Below are positions 16,893-25,276 of a DNA stretch of 64,000 nucleotides, piece by piece. The position numbers were made by a program, and so were the translations under genes. The first letter of the stretch is position 1; each line of letters begins with the position of its first letter. The notes beneath the pieces are model-generated. The model had not been told where the DNA came from and did no database searches. It was given only the letters and a program-made list of their open reading frames with translations. Source of the DNA: Celeribacter sp. PS-C1 (GTDB lineage Bacteria; Pseudomonadota; Alphaproteobacteria; Rhodobacterales; Rhodobacteraceae); the NCBI RefSeq assembly GCF_019429625.1, contig NZ_JAHXRW010000010.1:1-64000 (forward strand). The letters are read 5' to 3'.

Positions 16893-18020
16893 TCAGGCTT
16901 CGGGATAATCGATGTAGCCCGCGCGGCCCGGGATATAGAGCGTGTCGCGATTGAGCGGCGCCAGTTCAGTGCCCGCTTTCATCCGCGAAATCAGGTCGGG
17001 GTTCGACACGAAGGGCCGCCCGAAGGCCACAATATCCGCACGTCCCGATGCGATCTCCTGCTCGGCGGTTTCGCGCGTATATTGACCAGCCGCGATGATG
17101 ACGCCGGAATAGAGATCGCGCGCCACACCGATCACGTCGGCATGATCGAAGGCCTCTTGCACATCATTGTCGCCCGTAACTTCAGGACGGATGACATGGA
17201 CATAGCCCACGCCGGAGGCCTCGGCTTGTTTCACCTGTGCCGTAAAGAGCGCAAGCGGGTCCTCTTCATGAACATCGTTGAAAGTGCCGTAGGGAGAGAA
17301 GCGCACGCCGATGTTGCCCTTGTCGTAGACGGTCGCAATGGCCTCGATGATCTCGCGCAGGAAGCGCAGACGGTTCTCGTAGGACCCACCGTATTCATCG
17401 GTGCGCTTGTTGATGTTCGAGGCGCAGAACTGGTCGATCAGATAGCCATTGGCGCCGTGAATCTCGATCCCGTCGAACCCTGCCGCTTTGGCGTTGCGCG
17501 CGGCTTCGGCATACATGTCCACGACATACTGGATGTCATCCTTGGTCATTTCGCGCGGCGTGGGGATCTCCACCATGCCGTGTTCATCAGTGATCATCTC
17601 GGTCACGGGCTTGACCGGAGACGGCCCCATCGGATGCGGATTGTCCGTCGGACGGTTGTAAGCATGGGAAATGCGCCCGGTGTGCCAAAGTTGAATGACC
17701 GCCTTGGCGCCGCCCGCGTGGATCGCGTCAACGATCCCTTTCCAGACCTCGGTCTGCTCGGCATTGTAAATCCCAGGCGAGCGCGGATAGCCGACGGCGT
17801 CCGGCGACATCTGCGTCGCTTCGGTGATCAGCATGCCGCAGGTGTTGCGCTGGCCGTAATATTCGGCGGTGTAGTCCGCAGGCACCCAGGTTTTTGCGTC
17901 AGCCCGAAAGCGGGACATCGGCGCCATGGCCACCCGGTTGGTCAGGTCCCAGGCGCCCAGTTGGGCGGGCTCGAACAGCGTGCTTGTCTTGGTCTCTTGA
18001 TTTGCTACTGCAACAGTCAT
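16893..18020 (-). CDS. Old Yellow Enzyme, NemA class ene-reductase
   Basis: A 375-residue alkene reductase of the classical OYE/N-ethylmaleimide reductase class. It carries RVAMAPMSRFRAD (the usual flavin-site Thr is Ser), QLWHTGRISH, the substrate His/Asn pair in EIHGANGYLIDQF, NKRTDEYGGSYENRLRFLRE, and a C-terminal IVAFGRPFVSNPDL. It reduces C=C bonds conjugated to a carbonyl or nitro group with NADPH. It lies between an SDR gene and the SnoaL-like gene in the ABC operon, suggesting ring or side-chain reduction of the imported substrate. Confidence 0.93.
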   Translation of the reverse strand: MTVAVANQETKTSTLFEPAQLGAWDLTNRVAMAPMSRFRADAKTWVPADYTAEYYGQRNTCGMLITEATQMSPDAVGYPRSPGIYNAEQTEVWKGIVDAIHAGGAKAVIQLWHTGRISHAYNRPTDNPHPMGPSPVKPVTEMITDEHGMVEIPTPREMTKDDIQYVVDMYAEAARNAKAAGFDGIEIHGANGYLIDQFCASNINKRTDEYGGSYENRLRFLREIIEAIATVYDKGNIGVRFSPYGTFNDVHEEDPLALFTAQVKQAEASGVGYVHVIRPEVTGDNDVQEAFDHADVIGVARDLYSGVIIAAGQYTRETAEQEIASGRADIVAFGRPFVSNPDLISRMKAGTELAPLNRDTLYIPGRAGYIDYPEA

Positions 18021-18075
18021 GGTTTCCTCCTGTTTTGACTGTGGTTTTCGAAATCTGCGAAAGGCGGCGTGGCGC

Positions 18076-18840
18076 TCAGGCCGGTCGATAGCCCCCGTCC
18101 ACGGAAAGGGTTGTGGCGGTCACGCCGCTGGCCAGATCGGACAGCAGAAACGCAACGCCGTTGGCGATTTCCGCCGGCTCCAAAAGGCGCGCGATCGGAA
18201 CCTGCGACAGCCAATTGGCCATCATCTCCGGATCGTTCTCTTGCGCCTTTTTCAGAATTTGCGTGGCGGTATAGCCGGGGGCCAAGGCATTCACACGGAT
18301 GCCGTGCGGCGCCCATTCCACCCCCAAAAGAGAGGCGAGATGCGCCACTGCGGCTTTACTTGTGCCGTAAGCGGCGTGACGCTCCGGTTTGACGACGCGA
18401 AAGCCCGCAATCGACGAAATCATCACGATGCTGCCGGGCCGACCCGCAGCCTTCATGCGCTTGGCAAAGCTCTGCGCGGTGAAGAAGACGCCATCGACAT
18501 TGACCCCCATAGTGCGGCGCCAGGACTGCGCATCGTAGTCGAACGCATCGGTCGGCGGCGCGATGCCGGCGTTCGCAACGACACCGTCAATGGGACCGAG
18601 ACGCTCCTCGGCTTCGGCGGCGGCGCGTTCCACGTCATCTGCATCGGAGACATCCATCGCGACGAAAATGGCGCGCCCCTTGTCTTGGGGCAGAGCGGCA
18701 AGTGCGCCCGCCCCATCGGCCCCCGGCAGGTCCGCCAGCACGACATTCGCACCCGACGTCATCAGCCGTTCAGCGATGGCGAACCCAAGCCCGCCCGTGC
18801 CGCCGGTGATCACGATGTTTTTGCCGTCGAGAGTATCCAA
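18076..18840 (-). CDS. Short-chain dehydrogenase/reductase
   Basis: A 254-residue classical SDR. TTG at 18838-18840 is preferred as start because GAGGAGG lies 8 bases upstream, giving MDTLDGKNIVITGGTGGLG; a GTG at 18876 would overlap the previous stop and put the ribosome site inside the gene. The cofactor loop is TGGTGGLG (13-20), then ANAG, with catalytic Ser143, Tyr158 and Lys162 (YGTSK). It probably interconverts an alcohol and a ketone with NAD(P)H. It follows the RbsA-RbsC fusion gene and precedes the NemA-class gene in one operon. Confidence 0.9.
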   Translation of the reverse strand: MDTLDGKNIVITGGTGGLGFAIAERLMTSGANVVLADLPGADGAGALAALPQDKGRAIFVAMDVSDADDVERAAAEAEERLGPIDGVVANAGIAPPTDAFDYDAQSWRRTMGVNVDGVFFTAQSFAKRMKAAGRPGSIVMISSIAGFRVVKPERHAAYGTSKAAVAHLASLLGVEWAPHGIRVNALAPGYTATQILKKAQENDPEMMANWLSQVPIARLLEPAEIANGVAFLLSDLASGVTATTLSVDGGYRPA

Positions 18841-18872
18841 AGTTTTTCCTCCTCTTAAACTTTGCTGAGCGT

Positions 18873-21413
18873 TCACGCCTGAGGCCGTCCGCGCAGGGTG
18901 GTGTAGATCACCGCCGCGAATACGATCAGCGCGCCTTGAAAGACGTATTGATAGGTTTGCGAGAGCCCCAAGAAGGCGATGGCGGTGAAGATTTCCGTCA
19001 ACAGAACCGCACCAAGCGCCGTGCCGATAAAGGTGCCGCGTCCACCGCGCAGGGACGTACCGCCCAGAACCACTGCAGTGATACTTGCGAGCGTGTAGCT
19101 GGTGCCTTGCTGCGGATCGCCAACGCCGATCTGCGCCATGAGCATCAGCGCACCGACGAAGACGAACAGCGCTGTGGCGACATAGCCCAGAATGTTGAGG
19201 CGATTGACGTTCAGCCCGATCCGGCGTGCGGCCTCCTCATCGGAGCCAACGGCCCGGATTTGCCAGCCAATGCGGGTTTTACGCAGCACATATTCCCCGA
19301 CGATCACGCAGACGATGAGTGCGACGAAGGCCCAGGGCAGCGGCCCGATCTGTGCGCCGAGGATCGCGGTGACATCGTAGCTGATGTAGCCGCCCGGCCC
19401 CTCGCGCATCAAAAAGCTGATGCCCTGAAGCCCCATATACATGGCCAGCGTGGCAGCAATCGGCGTGAATTTGGCGTAGCGCACGAGACTGCCGTTGGCG
19501 AGGCCGACGACAACCGCCACGGCCAGCATAAGCCCGAACCCCGTCAGCATCGTCGGCAGGGACGCGCCATCATTGACAAAGAAAGACGCGATCACCACCG
19601 ACAACCCGGCCAGTGGCCCAACGGAGAGATCCACGCCGCGCAACATCAAGACGATGGTTTGCCCCATCGAGATAAAGCACAGCGTCGTGGCCAGCATCAG
19701 AGTGTTGTAGACATTGAACGACGACAGGAAGTTGGCGTTCTGGCTATAGCCATAGAGCGCAAGGCCGACCATGATCGCCAACAACGGAACAACCGGTGCA
19801 TTGTCCGATTGCAGGAAATGGCGCAGCGCGCCGCCCCGCGATTGATCAGCCCGGCGCTCTGCGCCTGTCTCTGCATGATGATCCGCGCCGACGGCTGCCG
19901 CCACGATCTTGGCCTCGACCACATCCTCGCCGGTCAGCGTGGCGACCACCCTGCCCTTCGACAGCACGATCACGCGGTCGCACAGCCCCTCAAGCTCAGC
20001 GGCATCCGACGAATTGACGACCACCGGCGTCCCTGCACCGCTGATCTCGCGCAGGATGCGATACATTTCAAATCGCGCGCCAACATCGACGCCCTGCGTC
20101 GGCTCATCGGCCACAATCAGCCCCGGCTGTTCCAAAAGCGCCCGAGCCAGAACGACCTTCTGTTGGTTGCCGCCCGAAAGCGCCGTGATCTTGGCCTCAA
20201 GCCCAGGTGTTTTCACCGACAGCTCGCGGAATGTATCAACGACGGACGCATGTTCCTTGCGACGGCTCATGAACCCGAAAGAGGCAAATTTCTCCAAGGC
20301 GCCCAACGCCGCGTTTTCCCGCACTGAGAAGGACTTGGCGACCCCTTCGACCAGACGGTCGGCAGGCATGAAGGCCGCAGCGTGGATCAGATCTTTATGG
20401 CTGAGACGTTGCCCGGCCAGTTTCAACTCGCCATGCGCTGCATCAAGCCCCGCAAGCGCGCGCATCAACTCGGTCTGGCCGTTGCCTGCAACGCCCGCGA
20501 TACCCACGATCTCGCCTGGCCGCGCCTCGAAAGAGACATCGGAAAACCCGTGTCCGCCCAAACCTTTAACGGTCAGATTGGCCTGACCCAGCATCGGCTT
20601 GGCCTTCGGAGGGAAGGTGGAGTCGAGCTTGCGCCCAACGATCATATCCAAAAGCTCACTGTCGGAGAGATCGCGTACCAGACCCGAGCCCGCCACATGA
20701 CCATCGCGCAAAACGGTGACGCGATGCCCGATCTGCCGAATTTCGGCCAAACGGTGGGTGATATAGATCACCGCCGTGCCACGGGCTGCCGCCGCACGCA
20801 CACGCTCGAACAGCATGTCCGAGGCGTCTTTGTCCAGAGAGGCCGTCGGCTCGTCGAGGATCAGCACTTTCGGCTTTGTGGCCAGCGCCTTGGCGATTTC
20901 AAGCAAGAGTTTCTGGCCAATGGTCAGCCCCTCTGCCCGCATATTGAGCGGCACGTCCAGCCCCACGGCGGACATGACCTCGCGCGCAACCTCTTGAGCC
21001 TTCCGGCCCTCGAACAACGCGGGCGGCAAAGACACCTGTAGATTTTCCAGGACCGAAAGGTCTTCAACGATTGCAGGGTGCTGATAAGAAATCGCAATGC
21101 CCAGCTCCGCCGCCTTTTCGGGCGTCAAGGGCGAGGCCGAACGCCCCTCAAAAGTGATCTCGCCGCGATCTGGCTGAAGCACGCCAGAGATGATGCTCAT
21201 GAGCGTCGATTTGCCCGCGCCATTCTCCCCCAGAACGGCATGGACCTCGCCGGCACGAAACGCGACCGTCACATCGGTCAGCGCATAAACGCCGGAAAAA
21301 GATTTTGTAATGCCCGCCATCCCGATGGTGATGGGCGCCTCTGCCAAAGAATGCACGTTGGTCTCCATATGCGACCCTGTGCGTGCCGCGTCGATATTGC
21401 TTGCGATAGACAT
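18873..21413 (-). CDS. Fused sugar-type ABC ATPase and permease (RbsA-RbsC fusion)
   Basis: An 846-residue protein joining two normally separate subunits. Residues 25-508 form an RbsA/MglA-type double ATPase: Walker A GENGAGKST (62-70), Walker B VLILDEPTASLD (183-194), second domain with LSGGNQQKVVLARALL (412-427) and IVADEPTQGVDVG. After a charged linker (509-538), residues 540-846 are an RbsC-type permease with GQTIVLMLRGVDLSVGPLAG and TAVVLGGTSLRGGRGTFIGT. It starts at an ATG after GGAGGAGGGG. Together with the separate permease at 22602-23579 it would supply two ATPase and two membrane domains of one inner-membrane importer. RbsA and RbsC are usually separate genes. Confidence 0.95.
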   Translation of the reverse strand: MSIASNIDAARTGSHMETNVHSLAEAPITIGMAGITKSFSGVYALTDVTVAFRAGEVHAVLGENGAGKSTLMSIISGVLQPDRGEITFEGRSASPLTPEKAAELGIAISYQHPAIVEDLSVLENLQVSLPPALFEGRKAQEVAREVMSAVGLDVPLNMRAEGLTIGQKLLLEIAKALATKPKVLILDEPTASLDKDASDMLFERVRAAAARGTAVIYITHRLAEIRQIGHRVTVLRDGHVAGSGLVRDLSDSELLDMIVGRKLDSTFPPKAKPMLGQANLTVKGLGGHGFSDVSFEARPGEIVGIAGVAGNGQTELMRALAGLDAAHGELKLAGQRLSHKDLIHAAAFMPADRLVEGVAKSFSVRENAALGALEKFASFGFMSRRKEHASVVDTFRELSVKTPGLEAKITALSGGNQQKVVLARALLEQPGLIVADEPTQGVDVGARFEMYRILREISGAGTPVVVNSSDAAELEGLCDRVIVLSKGRVVATLTGEDVVEAKIVAAAVGADHHAETGAERRADQSRGGALRHFLQSDNAPVVPLLAIMVGLALYGYSQNANFLSSFNVYNTLMLATTLCFISMGQTIVLMLRGVDLSVGPLAGLSVVIASFFVNDGASLPTMLTGFGLMLAVAVVVGLANGSLVRYAKFTPIAATLAMYMGLQGISFLMREGPGGYISYDVTAILGAQIGPLPWAFVALIVCVIVGEYVLRKTRIGWQIRAVGSDEEAARRIGLNVNRLNILGYVATALFVFVGALMLMAQIGVGDPQQGTSYTLASITAVVLGGTSLRGGRGTFIGTALGAVLLTEIFTAIAFLGLSQTYQYVFQGALIVFAAVIYTTLRGRPQA

Positions 21414-21500
21414 GACCTACCCCCTCCTCCAGAGCAGTTGGACAATGCGTTTGTGTCCCCGGACCCCGGCCGCGATGACGACCGGGATCGCGGGCGTGTC

Positions 21501-22559
21501 TTATTGGTTGATCGCCTCGAGTTGCTTCTCCGGGCTCAGTTTTGCCGAGAGGTAAATCTCACCTGGCAAATCGCGACGGCATTGCACCTCGCTCGGGTCA
21601 CCCGTGACGGAGTCCTCGAAAATCTCAGAGGTGTAGACGCTGGTCTCGGGCGGCGTGCCACCAGTGGCCAGTGCGATCGCCCATTGTGCGGCCAAGCGCC
21701 CGTTCTCATTGCCGCCGCCACGGGTCAGCAATTTAAAGTCCGGGTTGTTGGCCTGTTTGTCCTGCCAGAAGCAGCCCAGAAGATTGACGGATTCTGTGGT
21801 GATCGCGGGGATAGACCGCCCGTTGCGCTCAAAGGCAGGCAGACCACCGATCAGAGACGCGCCGTAGTCGGAGATGATCACATCGATCTGCGGGTGTTTC
21901 GCGATCTCGGCGGTCAGCACCTGTTGCGTCAGCGCCGGATCCCAGTTGGTCACATGGAAAGGCGCGGGGTTGAGGTATTCGTAGCGCTCATCGAGTACAG
22001 AATTCAGCCCTTCGAGCATCTCAAGCCCGACGCTGTTGCCCGCCGGTCCGCTGAGGAACAGCATTTTCGCGCCATCAGGGAATTCGCGCTTGATGAAGTT
22101 GCCGAAATTCACGCCATCGCTCACGAAGGAGGCCGATACGAATTTGGCGTAGTTCACCCCCTCTTCGCCGCCGACCTGTTGACGATAGGGCACGACCGTC
22201 ACACCTGCGCGATGCGCCGCGGTGAGCGCCGGAAGCACAGCAGGACCGGCATCGCCAAAGACCACCATGGCGTCGACCCCACGAGCCGCAAAGCTCTTGA
22301 TGTCGGAAATGGATTTCTGCGTGTCGCCCTGGCCGTCGGCGTAGAAGAAATCGGTAATGCTCGGGCACTTCTCAGCCTCTTCGCGCGCAGAGGCGCTGGT
22401 GATCTGGCGCCAGCTGTTGCCGCCGCTGCCGTCGAGCAAGGCCAGCGTTGCGCTCTCCGGCCCGCACCAGGGCGGGACGTCCTCTGCAAAGGCCGCGGTG
22501 GCGGCAAGGGTCAGGGCCGTTGTGGCCGCGAAAGCAATCTTTCTGGATGTAAGTGTCAC
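21501..22559 (-). CDS. Periplasmic sugar-type ABC substrate-binding protein (paralog 2)
   Basis: A 352-residue precursor with a signal peptide (MTLTSRKIAFAATTALTLAA, cut near AFA/ED). It is RbsB-like, with SATLALLDGSGGNSWRQITS, GVDAMVVFGDAGPAVLPAL and FHVTNWDPALTQQVL. The pattern matches paralogs at 6847 and 27128 (NPADAQKA in those becomes DPALTQQV here), though this copy is more distant. It is placed between the permease gene and the ATPase-permease fusion gene, so it is the cognate binding protein of this importer. Confidence 0.92.
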   Translation of the reverse strand: MTLTSRKIAFAATTALTLAATAAFAEDVPPWCGPESATLALLDGSGGNSWRQITSASAREEAEKCPSITDFFYADGQGDTQKSISDIKSFAARGVDAMVVFGDAGPAVLPALTAAHRAGVTVVPYRQQVGGEEGVNYAKFVSASFVSDGVNFGNFIKREFPDGAKMLFLSGPAGNSVGLEMLEGLNSVLDERYEYLNPAPFHVTNWDPALTQQVLTAEIAKHPQIDVIISDYGASLIGGLPAFERNGRSIPAITTESVNLLGCFWQDKQANNPDFKLLTRGGGNENGRLAAQWAIALATGGTPPETSVYTSEIFEDSVTGDPSEVQCRRDLPGEIYLSAKLSPEKQLEAINQ

Positions 22560-22601
22560 GGTGTCTCCTCCTCTAAAGTCCGTGTCGGTGAAAATCGGGG
22601 A

Positions 22602-23579
22602 TCAGTTGCGGCGGAACGAATAGATCGCGATGCCAAGACCCAGCGCGAGCGCTTGGATGATGGTCTGGGCCGAGAACGGCACGCCGATGGTGATCGAGAA
22701 CTGGCCCAGTTGGGTCAGGAAGAATGCTGCCAGCGCCGTCGGTACGGGAAAGCCCCGTCCGCCCATCAAGGATGTCCCACCGAGCACGACAATCGCCACG
22801 GAGGGCAGCAGGTAGCTGTTGCCGAGAAAGGCGGTCGGCTGGCTCGTCAGACCAGCCAGCAGAATCCCGGCCAGGCAGTAGAGCAGCTGCGCGCTGACGT
22901 AAGCGGAAATTTCGTAGGAACGAACGCGCAGACCCACGGTACGTGCCATCGCCGGATTGGCACCAATGCCCTCGTACCGGCGGCCTGCGACAGTCTTTTT
23001 GAGCACGATCGACACCAAGAGAACGATGGCGAGCGCGTACCAAACCGTATAGCCAAGCCCCAGAAACTCACCGCCTGCGATGCGCGACAAAAGCGGCGTA
23101 GTCGTGCGCGGCACACCTCCGGAAATCGCGATAACACCGCCGTAAAGCAGCGCGTTCGTGCCAATGGTGGCCACGATAGCGTTGAGACGCACGACACCGA
23201 TCAAGATGCCGTTGAACAGACCTGCGCCAAGCGCGAAGGTCAGCGCCAGCAAGACGGCGGGCAAGAGTTCCGCGTCATTGCCCGCAGGGTAATGTGTCGA
23301 GATCACAACCGCGAGGCTGATGGCGCCGGGAACAGACAGGTCGAAACCACCCTGCTGAACCACAAGCATCTGCCCAAGACTGACGATCACCGCCACGGCC
23401 GCGAAGGGCAGACTTCCCGCAAGCGCGCCCGAGGTGATGCTCGAGGGCGCGAAGATCATGCACAGCACGATCAGCGCCAGCGTCGACAGCAACACGGTCC
23501 CAAGCTCGAACGACAGCCGATCACGGCTGAACAGGCTGGGCGGCATTGTGCCATAGGGTGCATTGTTTGCAGTTTTCAT
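22602..23579 (-). CDS. Sugar-type ABC transporter permease (RbsC-like)
   Basis: A 325-residue inner-membrane permease of the BPD_transp_2 family with about 8-10 membrane segments. The start MKTANNAPYG is chosen for GGAGGACGC upstream; the frame continues another 25 codons without such a site. Family signatures are VVQQGGFDLSVPGAISLAVV, the cytoplasmic EAA-like region GANPAMARTVGLRVRSYEIS, and AIVVLGGTSLMGGRGFPVPT. It is the first conventional gene of the six-gene operon and likely pairs with the membrane half of the fusion protein at 18873-21413 as a heterodimer. Confidence 0.93.
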   Translation of the reverse strand: MKTANNAPYGTMPPSLFSRDRLSFELGTVLLSTLALIVLCMIFAPSSITSGALAGSLPFAAVAVIVSLGQMLVVQQGGFDLSVPGAISLAVVISTHYPAGNDAELLPAVLLALTFALGAGLFNGILIGVVRLNAIVATIGTNALLYGGVIAISGGVPRTTTPLLSRIAGGEFLGLGYTVWYALAIVLLVSIVLKKTVAGRRYEGIGANPAMARTVGLRVRSYEISAYVSAQLLYCLAGILLAGLTSQPTAFLGNSYLLPSVAIVVLGGTSLMGGRGFPVPTALAAFFLTQLGQFSITIGVPFSAQTIIQALALGLGIAIYSFRRN

Positions 23580-23592
23580 CACGCGTCCTCCC

Positions 23593-23694
23593 TCAGATAC
23601 ACGCAAAGACCGGCGACGCATCTGCCAGCCATAGGCCAGCAGAATTCGGGGCACGGCCCGCGCTTGCGGACCACGCCAGGCGGTCTGTCGCCAT
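23593..23694 (-). CDS. Possible 33-residue leader peptide
   Basis: A short frame starting MATDRLAWSASAGRAPNSAG and ending ...VFACI, preceded by GGGAGGAAATCAGACC and closed 13 bp before the permease start, in a different frame. A GAGGGG-N6-CCCCTC hairpin (23714-23731) lies just before its ribosome site. Nothing in the peptide is recognised. It could be a real leader ORF controlling the ABC operon, or chance; no homolog evidence is available here. Confidence 0.3.
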   Translation of the reverse strand: MATDRLAWSASAGRAPNSAGLWLADASPVFACI

Positions 23695-23760
23695 GGTCTG
23701 ATTTCCTCCCTTTGAGGGGTGTGCGCCCCTCACATCATGGGTAGCACACTATTTGTAATG

Positions 23761-23786
23761 CGCAAATAAATTTGCCATTATCGTAT
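23761..23786. promoter_or_regulatory. Candidate IclR operator, ABC operon
   Basis: CGCAAATAAATTTGCCATTA (from 23761) with GCAAA-N4-TTTGC as an internal inverted repeat. TTTGCCAT is shared with the GMC site at 9702, and a GCGCA lies upstream of the core in both. It lies 67 bp before the possible leader ORF. Function is inferred. Confidence 0.5.
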
Positions 23787-24157
23787 AATTTTTTAAATTT
23801 TCGGATTTCAGGACCTGCAGGGCGGGAGAAGACGCATGGATTAAAAGCCCCTCAGAGCGCTACGGAAACGCGCTAAATTTGGCCATTCCGAAGACGCTTC
23901 AACGCAACCAAAATGCGACAAATGAAATTATATAATATTATTTAAAACAAATGCTTAACTAAAAATAGGACACCCAATCCACCGACAAATCCAACCACCC
24001 ACACACCACACAAATGGCGCGTCACCCCTCATGCGAAACGAACCCATCACATGAATTCTGGCGCCAAAAATGCACGGCCTGAAAAATTATATGAGATCGT
24101 AGAATTGATGTTCTAATGCCTAATTTTTGCATCCACTCTCATGCGCAACCCCCAAAA
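23787..24157. other. AT-rich non-coding stretch
   Basis: About 370 bp, clearly poorer in GC than the neighbouring genes, with runs such as TATATAATATTATTT near 23929. No gene, tRNA or repeat could be supported. It may hold upstream promoter elements of the ABC operon or be a remnant of recombination. Confidence 0.5.
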
Positions 24158-24187
24158 TTAAAAATGGCGCCCGGTATCCCGGACGCC
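24158..24187 (-). terminator. Terminator of the EthD gene
   Basis: Minus-strand stem GGCGTCCGG / CCGGGCGCC (24166-24187, one mismatch, 4-base loop) followed by ATTTTTAATTTT, 60 bp after the EthD stop. Confidence 0.8.
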
Positions 24188-24249
24188 AGAATTATCGATT
24201 CAGCTATATCGAATAACAGACATCACGAATCACGGAGCGATTCGCATGA

Positions 24250-24945
24250 TCAAACGATCTGACGGCTCTCCACAAAGTAGGGCGTGATCGTATCAAGAAA
24301 GACCTTCGCGTGTTCCTGCGTTTCCGTCACGATGTCTTTGGCGTAGAGCTCTGCAGCAGCTTCTTTGTCCCGAAACCAGAACTCAACGATCCCATCGACT
24401 GGCACCTCATCATGACTTGCCTGCTCAGTGCGCGACCCATGATATCGACCCACCACAAGATTTTGATGATACCCCAACACACCCGGCCAACGGCGCACGA
24501 AATTTGCATGGGTCTCAAGCCACTCCTGACGAAAGCGCTCGGGGCTTACCCCCGGCAACCGCTTCAAAAGCGTCATTCTCTTGATGTAAGGGCCATCATC
24601 CAAGTCCATTTCGACAACCTTGTGCTTTTCACAAGCGACAATCTTAACATCTTGCAGAAAATCAGTTTCATCTGACAAAGCCGGCGCAAAAGAGTCATCA
24701 TTCACCGCACTGATCATCGCGTCTTCATCATCGAAATAAAGCTCCGAGAACCCGTCCAGATCCCAATCCATTCCCCGCGCATGGCTGATGCCGAATTGTT
24801 CCTTGTCGGTCACCGCATGCTGCCAATACCCGCGCAAGCCAGAAAATCTGGAGGCCATCGGCCCATGAACACCCTCCCAATGCTGATTGAAATCCTGTGA
24901 CGGCATTCCCTGCTTTTTCGTCAGCAGACCAAACCTTGTCATCAT
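24250..24945 (-). CDS. Tandem EthD-domain protein
   Basis: A 231-residue protein made of two EthD-like (dimeric alpha-beta barrel) repeats. Repeat 1 (about 3-105) has KKQGMPSQDFNQHWEGVHGP and GLRGYWQHAV. Repeat 2 (about 121-228) has LPGVSPERFRQEWLETHANF and GVLGYHQNLV. The start MMTRFGLL is set by GGAGGAG seven bases upstream; the frame extends 32 codons further. EthD proteins take part in ether or alkyl-cleaving and related catabolic systems, and many have no known reaction. It is a single-gene unit with its own operator-like palindrome and a terminator. A fused pair would fold as an internal dimer. Substrate unknown. Confidence 0.85.
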   Translation of the reverse strand: MMTRFGLLTKKQGMPSQDFNQHWEGVHGPMASRFSGLRGYWQHAVTDKEQFGISHARGMDWDLDGFSELYFDDEDAMISAVNDDSFAPALSDETDFLQDVKIVACEKHKVVEMDLDDGPYIKRMTLLKRLPGVSPERFRQEWLETHANFVRRWPGVLGYHQNLVVGRYHGSRTEQASHDEVPVDGIVEFWFRDKEAAAELYAKDIVTETQEHAKVFLDTITPYFVESRQIV

Positions 24946-25276
24946 GTGCGAACTCCTCCTCGTAAGTTCAGAAAGTTTAAAAACGGGCTCATCACCCAGC
25001 CCTCCGCTCAGACGCAGATCTGCACTCATGTCGAGAAACACACCCCTCCAAATAGCTCCAATCGGTCAGCCCGAGAACCTTCAGAAACGCCTCAATTCAG
25101 CGGCGGGCAATTATGATATTTGCAAATTACTTTGCTTAAAGCAAATTATTTAGAAATGACTGGCGCTCTTTCTCCCTGCCCGAAAGCGTTTCAGGCAGCC
25201 GCAATCCGCACCTGACTGTCACCAGATGGAAATGAGGAAGAAAATTGGGAGATAGGACAGGAGCCCGAGCGCATCC
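24946..25276. other. 331-bp spacer upstream of the EthD gene
   Basis: Non-coding stretch between the double-IclR stop and the EthD start. It contains the palindromic operator candidate at 25121-25146. No gene was seen; no clear terminator for the IclR gene was found. Confidence 0.55.
25121..25146. promoter_or_regulatory. Candidate IclR operator, EthD gene
   Basis: TGCAAATTACTTTGCTTAAA followed by GCAAAT. It contains TTTGCTT-A-AAGCAAA, a perfect 7-bp palindrome at 25131-25145, and shares TGCAAATT with the dctP site. It lies about 180 bp upstream of the EthD start. Confidence 0.5.

Noticed and set aside
23787-24157. AT-rich stretch as an insertion sequence remnant or RNA gene
   Set aside because: No terminal repeats, transposase fragments or stable RNA fold could be identified by eye; only the low GC is certain.
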